Shown here piece by piece: positions 8,139 through 15,985 of a stretch of DNA of 19,813 nucleotides. This stretch comes from an uncultured Flavihumibacter sp. (GTDB lineage Bacteria > Bacteroidota > Bacteroidia > Chitinophagales > Chitinophagaceae), in assembly GCA_946481605.1 (NCBI GenBank), contig CAMLPA010000009.1, positions 1 through 19,813 on the forward strand, written 5' to 3'. Each line of letters begins with the position of its first letter. Position 1 is the stretch's first letter. A program made the position numbers and the translations under genes. Below the pieces are notes generated by a model. That model worked only from the letters and a program-made list of their open reading frames with translations, did not search any database and had not been told where the DNA came from.

Positions 8139-9368
8139 ATGGCTATCAGAGAACAATTTCAAATCACCGGCAGGATGCGCAACTGGGGACTGGGATTAAC
8201 AGCGGTAGGCGCACTCGCGCTGATCCTGGGAGTCTTCACCCTCGGTATGAGTAAAGATGAGCATGAAGTAGCGCGCTTCTGGGCCGTTCTGTTGCAAAAC
8301 AGCGTATTCTTCCTGCTGGTAGTGAACGCCGCCATGTTCTTTATTTGCGCCACCACCCTCGCAATGGGCGGATGGCAGGTGGCTTTCAGAAGAGTTCCCG
8401 AAGCCATTTCAGCGCTGGTTCCTGTTTTCGGTATCCTCGCCTTCATCGTGCTGATGGGTATTGTACTCGGTCACCAACACCATATTTACCACTGGCTCGA
8501 TAAGGAGCATGTGGAGCATGACCCTATTCTGAAAGGAAAATCCGGGTTCCTGAACGCAGGTTTCTTCACTACCTGGACAGTCATCACACTGGTATTGTGG
8601 AGCTTCCTGGGCTGGAAAATGCGGAAAATGTCTTATGACTCCGATAAGAACGGTGTGATGAGCAAAGAACAAGGCCAGAAATTCATCTGGAAGAACACGG
8701 TTTGGGCCGGTCTGTTCCTCGTGTTCTTTGGTTTAACCGTTGCCTCCACCATTCCCTGGCTCTGGATCATGAGTATTGACGCGCACTGGTTCTCTACCAT
8801 GTTCAGTTGGTACACTTTCGCGAGCACCTTTGTTTCAGGTATGGCGCTGATCGCCCTGTTCGTGGTGTTCCTGAAAAACAACGGTTACCTGGAATATGTA
8901 AACAACGAGCACCTGCACGATATCGGTAAGTTCATGTTCGCATTCTCTATCTTCTGGACCTACCTCTGGTTTTCCCAGTTCATGCTGATCTGGTACGCCA
9001 ACTTCCCTGAAGAGACCATTTACTTCAAGGCCAGGCTGGAAGGCCCGTACAGGGGACTGTTCTTCTTCAACCTGATCGTGAACTTCGTGGCGCCGATCCT
9101 GATCCTGATGTCACGCAATTCAAAAAGAAACTATTCCGTTGTAACATTTATGGCGGTACTGATCATATTCGGTCACTGGATTGATGTGTACCTGATGGTG
9201 CAGCCCAGTGTGCAGAAAGAACATTTCCACCTGAACTGGTTCGATTTCGGCATCGCGGTATTGTACGTTGGACTGATTATTCTGCTGGTGGGAAGGCAGC
9301 TTACAAAGCATTCCCTGCTCGCGAAGAACCATCCTTTCCTGAAAGAAAGTATTATTCACCATACTTAA
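8139..9368 (+). CDS. actF: Alternative complex III subunit ActF: NrfD-like membrane protein
   Basis: Second large membrane subunit of complex III, 409 aa from ATG 8139. The reading frame also contains a TTG two codons upstream, which is less likely. It has about ten hydrophobic segments, the first near residues 17-36 (WGLGLTAVGALALILGVFTL). Family-typical stretches are present: GHQHHIYHWLD around 112, MSIDAHWFSTMFSWY and FWTYLWFSQFMLIWYANFPEE. In the known structures ActF resembles ActC but is not the quinol-oxidising subunit; it has been discussed as a possible proton path. It is the last act gene. The spacer of 72 bases before the oxidase subunit II gene holds no terminator, so act and cox genes are probably one transcript. 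Confidence 0.93.
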   Translation: MAIREQFQITGRMRNWGLGLTAVGALALILGVFTLGMSKDEHEVARFWAVLLQNSVFFLLVVNAAMFFICATTLAMGGWQVAFRRVPEAISALVPVFGILAFIVLMGIVLGHQHHIYHWLDKEHVEHDPILKGKSGFLNAGFFTTWTVITLVLWSFLGWKMRKMSYDSDKNGVMSKEQGQKFIWKNTVWAGLFLVFFGLTVASTIPWLWIMSIDAHWFSTMFSWYTFASTFVSGMALIALFVVFLKNNGYLEYVNNEHLHDIGKFMFAFSIFWTYLWFSQFMLIWYANFPEETIYFKARLEGPYRGLFFFNLIVNFVAPILILMSRNSKRNYSVVTFMAVLIIFGHWIDVYLMVQPSVQKEHFHLNWFDFGIAVLYVGLIILLVGRQLTKHSLLAKNHPFLKESIIHHT

Positions 9369-9440
9369 TCCGGAAAGTTCAGTAAACGAAAAGAGGAAGA
9401 AGCCATTTTATTTAGAAACTTTGTTTAATAGATCAATATC

Positions 9441-10496
9441 ATGTATTTATTAATTGTTACAGTAGTAGTATTGGTTTTTGTAGTGATCTTCCAGATTGCC
9501 AAAGCCAGTGAATACGTGTCTGTACTGAAGGGCGAAGAAAGAACGCGCCAGCAGAGCAACCGTATCAACGGTTTCCTGATGGTAGGTTTCCTGCTGCTCG
9601 GATTGGTAGGCGTATGGTGGTGCAACGACCTGCTGTACAACAAGACCCTTTTGCCCCAGGATTCCGCCTCCGTGGAAGGTGAACTGATTGACAGGATGAT
9701 GTGGATCACCCTCGCAGTTACCGGCGCCGTGTTCATTATCACACAGATCATACTGTTTGTGTTCGCTTTCAAATACCAGGAAAAGCCCGGTCAGAAAGCG
9801 TTCTACTACCCACACAACAACAAACTCGAACTTTTGTGGACCGTTGTTCCTGCCCTGGTGCTCACTACCATGGTTGGTTTCGGTCTGAAATACTGGTTCC
9901 GTATTACTTCCGACGCGCCTGAAAATGCACTGGTGGTGGAAATTACTGGTAAGCAGTTCAACTGGCTGTATCGTTATGCAGGTAAAGACCAGCAGTTCGG
10001 TAAGAAATATTACAAGAATATTGACGACTCCAAGTCAAATGAACTGGGGCTTCTCTGGGATGATCCCGCCGCACAGGATGATGTTACGCCTACGGTGATG
10101 TACATCGTGAAGAACCGTCCCGTGAAATTGGTGATCAACTCCCGTGATGTGGTACATGATGTGGGTCTGGCGCACTTCCGTATGAAGATGGATGCGGTAC
10201 CCGGAACCCCTACAACGATGTGGTTCACCCCGAAGTTCACCACTGCGGAAATGAAGGAAAAGACGAACAATCCCAACTTCACCTACGAAATTTCCTGCGA
10301 CCAGATGTGCGGCAAAGGGCACTACTCCATGAGAGGGGTGATTGAGGTGGTAACCCAGGAAGAATTCGACCTGTGGATGATGAAGCAGAAACCACAGTAC
10401 CTGGTGGCGCATCCCGATAAGGATCCGGCCAACCAGAAGCCTGCCGGAACACCAGCCGGTGATTCCACTGCTACCAAAAGCATTGCCCAAAACTAA
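9441..10496 (+). CDS. coxB: Cytochrome c oxidase subunit II (CuA subunit)
   Basis: Carries the binuclear CuA centre that takes electrons from complex III or cytochrome c and passes them to subunit I; 351 aa. CuA ligands are visible: His239 in DVVHD, Cys286 and Cys290 in CDQMC, His294 and Met297. The usual CxExC glutamate is Gln288 here. Four hydrophobic segments are seen (2-20, 44-62, 86-110, 130-152), two more than the classical subunit II; the last two correspond to the classical hairpin. There is no C-terminal cytochrome c domain, so this is an aa3-type rather than a caa3-type subunit. The tail is Ala/Thr-rich with DSTATK. No separate promoter is convincing upstream. Confidence 0.95.
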   Translation: MYLLIVTVVVLVFVVIFQIAKASEYVSVLKGEERTRQQSNRINGFLMVGFLLLGLVGVWWCNDLLYNKTLLPQDSASVEGELIDRMMWITLAVTGAVFIITQIILFVFAFKYQEKPGQKAFYYPHNNKLELLWTVVPALVLTTMVGFGLKYWFRITSDAPENALVVEITGKQFNWLYRYAGKDQQFGKKYYKNIDDSKSNELGLLWDDPAAQDDVTPTVMYIVKNRPVKLVINSRDVVHDVGLAHFRMKMDAVPGTPTTMWFTPKFTTAEMKEKTNNPNFTYEISCDQMCGKGHYSMRGVIEVVTQEEFDLWMMKQKPQYLVAHPDKDPANQKPAGTPAGDSTATKSIAQN

Positions 10497-10546
10497 TTTG
10501 AACAAGAGACGCGAAGTTTATTAAGGTTATTGAAAAAAACATTCTC

Positions 10547-12364
10547 ATGAGCAACGAAGCCACAATACACGCACACGGAACAGAACATGCGCACGATGTG
10601 CACCACGACAGCCATGGTGATCATCACCATCATGAGACCTTCATTTCGAAGTACATCTTCAGTATGGATCACAAGATGATCGCCAAGCAATTCCTGGTAA
10701 CAGGGATCATCTGGGCCATCATCGGCGGTCTGTTCTCCGTGATCTTCCGTTTGCAACTCGGCTACCCCGATCAAACCTTCCCCTTCCTGGAAGACCTGCT
10801 CGGTAAATGGGCCAAAGGCGGCAAACTGAACGCTGAATTCTACTATGCACTCGTTACCATGCACGGAACCGTACTCGTGTTCTTCGTACTGACAGCGGGC
10901 CTCAGCGGGACGTTCTCCAACTTCCTCATTCCCCTGCAGATCGGTGCACGCGATATGGCTTCGCCTTTCATGAATATGCTGAGCTACTGGTTCTTCTTCC
11001 TGGCCAGCGTGGTAATGTTCTCTTCTATCTTCGTACAAACAGGCCCTGCGAGTGGCGGATGGACCTCTTATCCTCCGTTAAGCGCCCTCGGCGCGGCTTC
11101 TGAAGGCTCTAAAGTGGGTATGGACCTCTGGCTCGTTTCCATGGCGCTCTTCGTGGTATCTTCCCTGCTGGGCGGCCTGAACTATATTTCAACCGTATTG
11201 AACATGCGTACCAAAGGTATGAGCATGACGAGGTTGCCGCTCACCATCTGGGCGTTCTTCTTCACCGCTGTACTGGGTGTACTTTCTTTCCCTGTATTGC
11301 TGAGCGGATTCATCCTGCTGCTGTTCGACCGCCACGGCGGTACCAGCTTCTACCTCAGCGATATCTTCATTTCAGGTGTGGGTGCCCTTCCCAACGAAGG
11401 TGGTAGCGCTATCCTTTACCAGCACTTGTTCTGGTTCCTGGGACACCCTGAGGTGTACATCATCCTGCTCCCTGCGATGGGTATGGCTTCGGAGATTCTT
11501 TCTACCAACGCCCGCAAACCCATCTTCGGATACATGGCCATGGTGGCCTCCCTGTTTGCGATCACTGTACTGGCGTTCCTCGTATGGGCACACCACATGT
11601 TCGTGACAGGTCTGAACCCCTTCCTCGGCGCGTTCTTCGTACTGCTTACGCTGCTCATCGCGGTACCTTCCGCCATCAAGGTGTTCAACTGGCTCACCAC
11701 CATCTGGAGGGGTAACATCAGGTTTACACCCGGGATGCTTTTCGCGATCGGTTTCGTGAGCCTGTTCATCTCCGGCGGTCTTACAGGGATCTTCCTTGGT
11801 AACTCTACCCTGGACATTCACCTGCACGATACCTACTTTGTAATTGCCCACTTCCACATTGTAATGGGTGTATCAGCGTTCTTCGGCATGTTCGCCGGGG
11901 TGTACCACTGGTTCCCCAAAATGTTCGGACGTTACCTGAATAACACACTGGCCTACATTCACTTCTGGATCACGCTGATCGGTGCTTACCTGATCTTCTG
12001 GCCCATGCACTATGAAGGATTGGCCGGTATGCCCCGCCGTTACCTCGATTACAGCGGATGGGAATCGTTCAAACAATTCGTGGAACTGAACAAGTTCATC
12101 AGTATTGTAGCAATCCTGGTATTCGCGGTGCAACTGTTGTTCGTATTCAACTACTTCTATTCCATGTTCAAGGGAAGAAAAGTAACGGACACCAACCCGT
12201 GGAAATCCACTACGCTGGAATGGACCACCCCCATCAATCCTGGTCACGGCAACTGGCCTGGTGAAATTCCTGAAGTACACCGTTGGGCGTACGATTACGG
12301 AAAGGATGGCAAGGACTTCATTCCGCAAACGGAGCCGGTTCATCCTCAGGAAAGCAAGCACTAA
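10547..12364 (+). CDS. coxA: Cytochrome c oxidase subunit I (heme-copper, A-family)
   Basis: Catalytic subunit that reduces oxygen and pumps protons; 605 aa with about twelve membrane helices. Visible ligands are low-spin heme His106 (MHGTVLVFF) and His437, CuB His300, His349 and His350 (GHPEVYI and WAHHMF), high-spin heme His435 (AHFHI), and the cross-linked Tyr304. Proton-path residues Glu302, Asp136 (GARDMASP) and Lys378 (SAIKVF) are present, which places it in the A-type with D and K channels. The first 30 residues are extremely His-rich (about twelve His), an extension absent from textbook subunit I. ATG 10547 lies 50 bases after coxB. An intrinsic terminator follows twelve bases after the stop. 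Confidence 0.97.
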   Translation: MSNEATIHAHGTEHAHDVHHDSHGDHHHHETFISKYIFSMDHKMIAKQFLVTGIIWAIIGGLFSVIFRLQLGYPDQTFPFLEDLLGKWAKGGKLNAEFYYALVTMHGTVLVFFVLTAGLSGTFSNFLIPLQIGARDMASPFMNMLSYWFFFLASVVMFSSIFVQTGPASGGWTSYPPLSALGAASEGSKVGMDLWLVSMALFVVSSLLGGLNYISTVLNMRTKGMSMTRLPLTIWAFFFTAVLGVLSFPVLLSGFILLLFDRHGGTSFYLSDIFISGVGALPNEGGSAILYQHLFWFLGHPEVYIILLPAMGMASEILSTNARKPIFGYMAMVASLFAITVLAFLVWAHHMFVTGLNPFLGAFFVLLTLLIAVPSAIKVFNWLTTIWRGNIRFTPGMLFAIGFVSLFISGGLTGIFLGNSTLDIHLHDTYFVIAHFHIVMGVSAFFGMFAGVYHWFPKMFGRYLNNTLAYIHFWITLIGAYLIFWPMHYEGLAGMPRRYLDYSGWESFKQFVELNKFISIVAILVFAVQLLFVFNYFYSMFKGRKVTDTNPWKSTTLEWTTPINPGHGNWPGEIPEVHRWAYDYGKDGKDFIPQTEPVHPQESKH

Positions 12365-12376
12365 AGATATTTGGCA

Positions 12377-12407
12377 ATGCCCTGAACCAGTGTCAGGGCA
12401 TTTTTTT
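12377..12407 (+). terminator. Intrinsic terminator after subunit I
   Basis: A perfect nine-base-pair stem (ATGCCCTGA, 12377-12385, with TCAGGGCAT, 12393-12401) and a seven-base loop is followed by a T tract to 12407. It ends the act-cox transcript, yet lies only 33 bases before the ctaB start codon. Confidence 0.9.
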
Positions 12408-12427
12408 CAGATTCAGATTTAAACCGG

Positions 12428-12434
12428 AAGGAGG
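12428..12434 (+). promoter_or_regulatory. Strong Shine-Dalgarno that supports the TTG start of ctaB
   Basis: AAGGAGG stands six bases before TTG 12441. Good Shine-Dalgarno sites are rare in this window, so this one decides the start. Confidence 0.75.
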
Positions 12435-12440
12435 AAGATT

Positions 12441-13364
12441 TTGAGCGAAAAAGCAACCAGGCACTCTAAAGTGCGCGATTACATGTTGCTCATGAAATTC
12501 ACACTGAGTTTCACGGTGGTCTTCTCCTGTGTGATCAGTTATCTCCTGGTGCCCGGGGTGTTCTTTAACCTTAAAATGGTGTCGCTGCTGTTTTTGGGTG
12601 GTATGCTGGTAACGGGTGCGGCCAACGCCATCAACCAGATTGTGGAGAAGGATACGGACGCGATGATGAAACGTACCGCCGTAAGGCCCATCGCCTCTGG
12701 CAGAATGAGTGTTACGGAAGGTTGGCTGTTTGTTTGGGTCGCCGGAATAGCCGGAACCCTGATTATGTGGTATTATTTCAACTGGATGGCCGCCTTATGG
12801 TCGGTATTCAGTTTGTTTTTATACGCTTACATCTATACGCCACTGAAGAAAGTAAATTCAGTAGCAGTATTGGTGGGAGCGGTTCCCGGGGCGCTTCCCT
12901 GCCTTATTGGCTGGGTGGCTGGCGCTGATGCGCATACGCCGGGTGGATGGGTGCTCTTTGCCATACAGTTTTTCTGGCAACTGCCGCATTTCTGGGCCAT
13001 CGCCTGGGTGGCGCATGGAGATTATTCCCGCGCGGGATTCAAATTTATGCTCCCCACAGCTGAAGGTCCAACAAAGTTTACGGCAGTACAAACGATCATG
13101 TATTCAGCCCTGCTTATCCCGATTTGTATCCTTCCCTATGTATTGGGAATGAGTGGGAAAGCGAGCCTGATCCTGATTTTCTTCGCCAACCTGTACATGG
13201 TATTGCAATGTGTACGGCTTTTCAGAAGAATGGATGTGCCTTCGGCCAGAAGGGTAATGTTTACAAGCTATCTCTATCTCCCGATTGTGCTGTTGTTTTT
13301 GCTGTGGGATAAGGGAGAACTCGGTGGATCGTTGTCCGTTTTGCTTGGACTTTATGGAAAATAG
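12441..13364 (+). CDS. ctaB: Protoheme IX farnesyltransferase (heme O synthase)
   Basis: Adds a farnesyl group to heme B to give heme O, the precursor of heme A for the oxidase; inner-membrane UbiA-type prenyltransferase, 307 aa with about nine helices. The Asp-rich prenyl-diphosphate motif is NQIVEKDTDAMMKRT (near 67-81), in which the first Asp of the usual NxxxDxDxD is Glu. VRPIASG and YTPLKK follow, and LPHFWAIAWVAHGDY in the middle is typical of the family. The start is TTG at 12441, backed by AAGGAGG at 12428; the next ATG (12483) would leave the Shine-Dalgarno unexplained. It lies directly behind the coxA terminator with no visible promoter, so expression probably depends on read-through or on a promoter inside coxA. 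The next gene starts 31 bases after it. Confidence 0.94.
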   Translation: MSEKATRHSKVRDYMLLMKFTLSFTVVFSCVISYLLVPGVFFNLKMVSLLFLGGMLVTGAANAINQIVEKDTDAMMKRTAVRPIASGRMSVTEGWLFVWVAGIAGTLIMWYYFNWMAALWSVFSLFLYAYIYTPLKKVNSVAVLVGAVPGALPCLIGWVAGADAHTPGGWVLFAIQFFWQLPHFWAIAWVAHGDYSRAGFKFMLPTAEGPTKFTAVQTIMYSALLIPICILPYVLGMSGKASLILIFFANLYMVLQCVRLFRRMDVPSARRVMFTSYLYLPIVLLFLLWDKGELGGSLSVLLGLYGK

Positions 13365-13395
13365 AACAGATTTTTAATTTCTTAATAAGTGAAGA

Positions 13396-13962
13396 ATGAA
13401 CCTGACCATGAGTGAACAAAGAAAAAAGATACACCCCCACAAGTTTACCATGTGGATCGCGCTGGGCAGCATCATTATGATGTTCGCCGGTTTAACGAGT
13501 GCGTATATTGTAAAAAGGAACCAGGGCAACTGGCAGGAGTTCCGCATTCCTATGGAGTTTTATTATTCCACCGCGGTAATCCTGGTAAGCAGCCTCACGA
13601 TCCAGATGGCGCTGCGCGCCTTTAAAGACCGTGAAATGGTGAAGTACAGAAGGCTCATCACCATCACAGCCCTGCTGGGTGTGGTATTTATGGTGATGCA
13701 GTGGTTTGGTTTCGGGGAATTGTACCAGACGGGTATCCGTTTAGACGGAAACGTCTCCGGGTCTTTCCTGTTCGTGATCACCGGGCTGCACATGGTACAC
13801 GTATTGGGTGGGGTGGTAGCGCTGATTGTGATGTTCTTTAAAGCGTTCAGAAGACAAAAAAGAACATACAGCTCAGTAGGCATAGAAGTGGCGAGCACGT
13901 ACTGGCATTTTGTGGATATACTCTGGATTTATCTTTTCGTGTTTTTTCTGTGGATCCAGTAG
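13396..13962 (+). CDS. Cytochrome c oxidase subunit III-like protein (first copy)
   Basis: 188-aa membrane protein of the heme-copper oxidase subunit III superfamily, with five hydrophobic segments (about 18-38, 57-77, 86-106, 122-146, 166-187). Family signatures are the N-terminal KIHPHKFTMWIALGSIIMMFAGLTSAYI, given here only as a region (residues about 10-37), the middle GLHMVHVLGG and the C-terminal YWHFVDILWIYLF. It is short, like the five-helix CyoC/CtaE forms. ATG 13396 is used; ATG 13408 gives a four-residue shorter product. It is followed by a longer paralogue after a 73-base spacer that contains a promoter-like box. Which of the two copies is the stable oxidase subunit cannot be told from sequence. 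Confidence 0.85.
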   Translation: MNLTMSEQRKKIHPHKFTMWIALGSIIMMFAGLTSAYIVKRNQGNWQEFRIPMEFYYSTAVILVSSLTIQMALRAFKDREMVKYRRLITITALLGVVFMVMQWFGFGELYQTGIRLDGNVSGSFLFVITGLHMVHVLGGVVALIVMFFKAFRRQKRTYSSVGIEVASTYWHFVDILWIYLFVFFLWIQ

Positions 13963-13981
13963 CAATAAAATTGACGGAAAA

Positions 13982-14014
13982 TTAAACAGTTAACAGGATT
14001 GTAAATTAAATTTG
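13982..14014 (+). promoter_or_regulatory. Candidate internal promoter before second subunit III gene
   Basis: TAAATTTG at 14007-14014 is an exact -7 box placed 21 bases before ATG 14036. The upstream element is weak: TTA at 13982-13984 lies 22 bases away instead of TTG. It could restore transcription downstream of the coxA terminator. Confidence 0.4.
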
Positions 14015-14035
14015 CGAATCTATTAAAACAATCAC

Positions 14036-14707
14036 ATGGCACAAGCAGTTCCAACCGGACAAAAGCTGTGGGGCGGAGGAAAAAGCCCTTTCAATGTAGA
14101 GTACGGCAAGTTGATGATGTGGTACTTCCTGATGAGTGATGCCTTTACATTTGGCGCGTTCCTCATTTCTTATGGAACCATCCGCTTCGCTACCAACGGA
14201 TGGCCCGACCCCAACGAAGTATTCCAGTCGTTCCCCGGACTTGGTTCAGGCTACCCCCTGCTGTTCGTGAGTGTGATGACCTTCATCCTGATCATGAGTT
14301 CCGTAACCATGGTACTGGCCGTACACGCGGGACACAACAACGACAAACAAGGTGTAATCAAAAATATGGTTTGGACCATTATAGGTGGACTGGCATTCCT
14401 CGGTTGCCAGGCCTGGGAATGGACACACCTGCACCACGAAGGCGCCTGGTGGGGCATGAACCCCTTCCTGAACGCTGATGGTACACAAGCGACCACCAAC
14501 TTCACCAACTTCTTCTTCACCATCACCGGTTTCCACGGTTTCCACGTATTCTCCGGTGTGGTAATCAACATCATCATGCTGATCATGACCATCAACGGCG
14601 TGTTCGAAAAGAAAGGGCATTACCTGATGATCGAAAAAGCCGGGTTGTACTGGCACTTCGTTGACCTCGTATGGGTATTCGTATTCACCTGCTTCTACCT
14701 GCTTTAA
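14036..14707 (+). CDS. coxC: Cytochrome c oxidase subunit III
   Basis: Non-catalytic core subunit of the oxidase that stabilises subunit I; 223 aa, five hydrophobic segments. Recognisable parts are KLMMWYFLMSDAFTFGAFL near residues 25-43, QAWEWTHL around 125, GFHGFHVFSG around 162 and the C-terminal YWHFVDLVWVFVF, all standard for subunit III. It is about 35 residues longer than the preceding paralogue, mainly in a loop with GAWWGMNPFLNADGTQ between the third and fourth helices. Twenty-four bases separate it from the subunit IV gene, with no terminator, so the two are co-transcribed. Confidence 0.92.
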   Translation: MAQAVPTGQKLWGGGKSPFNVEYGKLMMWYFLMSDAFTFGAFLISYGTIRFATNGWPDPNEVFQSFPGLGSGYPLLFVSVMTFILIMSSVTMVLAVHAGHNNDKQGVIKNMVWTIIGGLAFLGCQAWEWTHLHHEGAWWGMNPFLNADGTQATTNFTNFFFTITGFHGFHVFSGVVINIIMLIMTINGVFEKKGHYLMIEKAGLYWHFVDLVWVFVFTCFYLL

Positions 14708-14731
14708 TCACCAATTCAAGAAGATATTATC

Positions 14732-15178
14732 ATGGAACACAACCAACATACAGCACACGCGGAAAACCACGGCGGAGGAACCAAAGAAATCTGGAGAACC
14801 TTCTGGATACTGCTGATTCTTACCATCGTAGAACTCGCACTCGGTTACTGGATCATCGGTATGCCACATGGCGGACTGCTCACCGGTATCAAAGGAGCGA
14901 TCATCATCCTGATGCTGGCCAAAGCTTTCTATATCGTGGCCTACTTCATGCACCTGAAGCATGAACTGAAAACGATCATCATGACCATCGTGGTGCCCCT
15001 GTTCCTCTTCGTTTGGTTCATCATCGCCTTCCTGGCAGATGGTAATTCTTACAAGAACCTGAAGAACGAATACGATCCTTACCACAAGGAGCAATCCACC
15101 AAAAAAGTGGAGAAGAAAGAACATGGCGCGCACGAGGAACACAAGCCCGAAGCGCAGAAAGAAGGTGCGATGGATTAA
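14732..15178 (+). CDS. coxD: Cytochrome c oxidase subunit IV (prokaryotic COX4 type)
   Basis: Small accessory subunit of the oxidase, 148 aa. Three hydrophobic segments (about 23-44, 51-72, 80-102) carry the prokaryotic subunit IV pattern, including LAKAFYIVAYFMHLKHE, in which the YFMHLKHE end of the second helix is the family hallmark. The N-terminus is His/Asn-rich (MEHNQHTAHAENHGG). The C-terminus is a charged, His/Glu/Lys-rich tail of about 45 residues beyond the membrane part, longer than in most relatives. It is the last oxidase structural gene and is followed by a terminator-like hairpin. Confidence 0.9.
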   Translation: MEHNQHTAHAENHGGGTKEIWRTFWILLILTIVELALGYWIIGMPHGGLLTGIKGAIIILMLAKAFYIVAYFMHLKHELKTIIMTIVVPLFLFVWFIIAFLADGNSYKNLKNEYDPYHKEQSTKKVEKKEHGAHEEHKPEAQKEGAMD

Positions 15179-15212
15179 CCCGGATTTGAAAGGAACTTTT
15201 TATATTTTTCAG

Positions 15213-15240
15213 AACCATCGCAGCTATGCGGTGGTTTTTT
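15213..15240 (+). terminator. Terminator-like hairpin between subunit IV and SCO
   Basis: A ten-base-pair stem (AACCATCGCA, 15213-15222, with TGCGGTGGTT, 15227-15236, one G-U pair) has a GCTA loop and is followed by four more T, six T in a row in all. The hairpin overlaps the ATG at 15226, whose A is the last loop base. Confidence 0.7.
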
Positions 15241-15975
15241 ATTAAACGATTTGAAGTGAAAAAGAGTGCGTTACTGGCCCTGTGCATCGCGATCCTGTTA
15301 CCGGTGGTAAGCTATTTCATCGTGAAATCTTTCAGCGATGATTCCTATGCCATGCCCCGCCGGTTTTATTATGATACCGTGCTTACCAAAGTGGTGGATG
15401 GAAAAACGACCACCGATACAGTATGGCATAAAATACCTGCGCTTCCACTGGTTAACCAACTGGGCGATACGGTAAGTTTTGAAGACCTTCCAGGTAAAGT
15501 GATTGTGGCGAACTTTTTCTTCACCCGCTGCCCCACTATCTGCCCCAGGCTCACCACCAGTATGAAAGGATTGCAGGACGCGCTGAAGTTGAAAAGCCAG
15601 ACCAGGATGATCGATACCACATTCGTTCATTTCCTTTCCTACAGTATTGATCCGCAGCGAGACAGTGTTCCCGTGCTGAAAAACTATGCGGACCGATATG
15701 GCGTGAACCACGATGTATGGTGGATGCTTACCGGCGATAAGAAATCTATCTACGACCTGGTGCTGAACGAATACAAACTTGCATTGGTGGATGGAGAACA
15801 TGTAGACAGTGCCTTTATCCACAGCGAAAAATTCGTCCTCCTCGATAAAGACCGTGTGATCCGCGGTTACTACAATGGATTAGATACTGCTTCTATGGCA
15901 ACGCTGGCGGAAGACATTGTGTTCCTGATGCTGGAAAAAGACAAAAAGAAAAAACGAAACCTCTTCAGAAAATAA
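15226..15975 (+). CDS. SCO1/SenC/PrrC copper chaperone for the CuA site
   Basis: Membrane-anchored thioredoxin-fold protein that delivers copper to or reduces the CuA site of subunit II. The single N-terminal anchor (KKSALLALCIAILLPVVSYF) is followed by a periplasmic domain with the copper motif CPTIC in NFFFTRCPTICPRL and the distal ligand His in AFIHSEKFVLLD. Numbered from GTG 15256, these are Cys92, Cys96 and His189, all three ligands intact. Two starts are possible. ATG 15226 (249 aa) lies inside the terminator-like hairpin. GTG 15256 (239 aa) gives a textbook MKK signal anchor beyond it. ATG is listed, but GTG may be the real one. DUF420 follows after 10 bases. Confidence 0.9.
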   Translation: MRWFFIKRFEVKKSALLALCIAILLPVVSYFIVKSFSDDSYAMPRRFYYDTVLTKVVDGKTTTDTVWHKIPALPLVNQLGDTVSFEDLPGKVIVANFFFTRCPTICPRLTTSMKGLQDALKLKSQTRMIDTTFVHFLSYSIDPQRDSVPVLKNYADRYGVNHDVWWMLTGDKKSIYDLVLNEYKLALVDGEHVDSAFIHSEKFVLLDKDRVIRGYYNGLDTASMATLAEDIVFLMLEKDKKKKRNLFRK

Positions 15976-15985
15976 ACCCCTCGTT

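Noticed and set aside
9400..9430. Promoter for coxB at AAACTTTG
   Set aside because: First base of the -7 box is wrong and there is no TTG at a suitable distance; read-through from actF is simpler.
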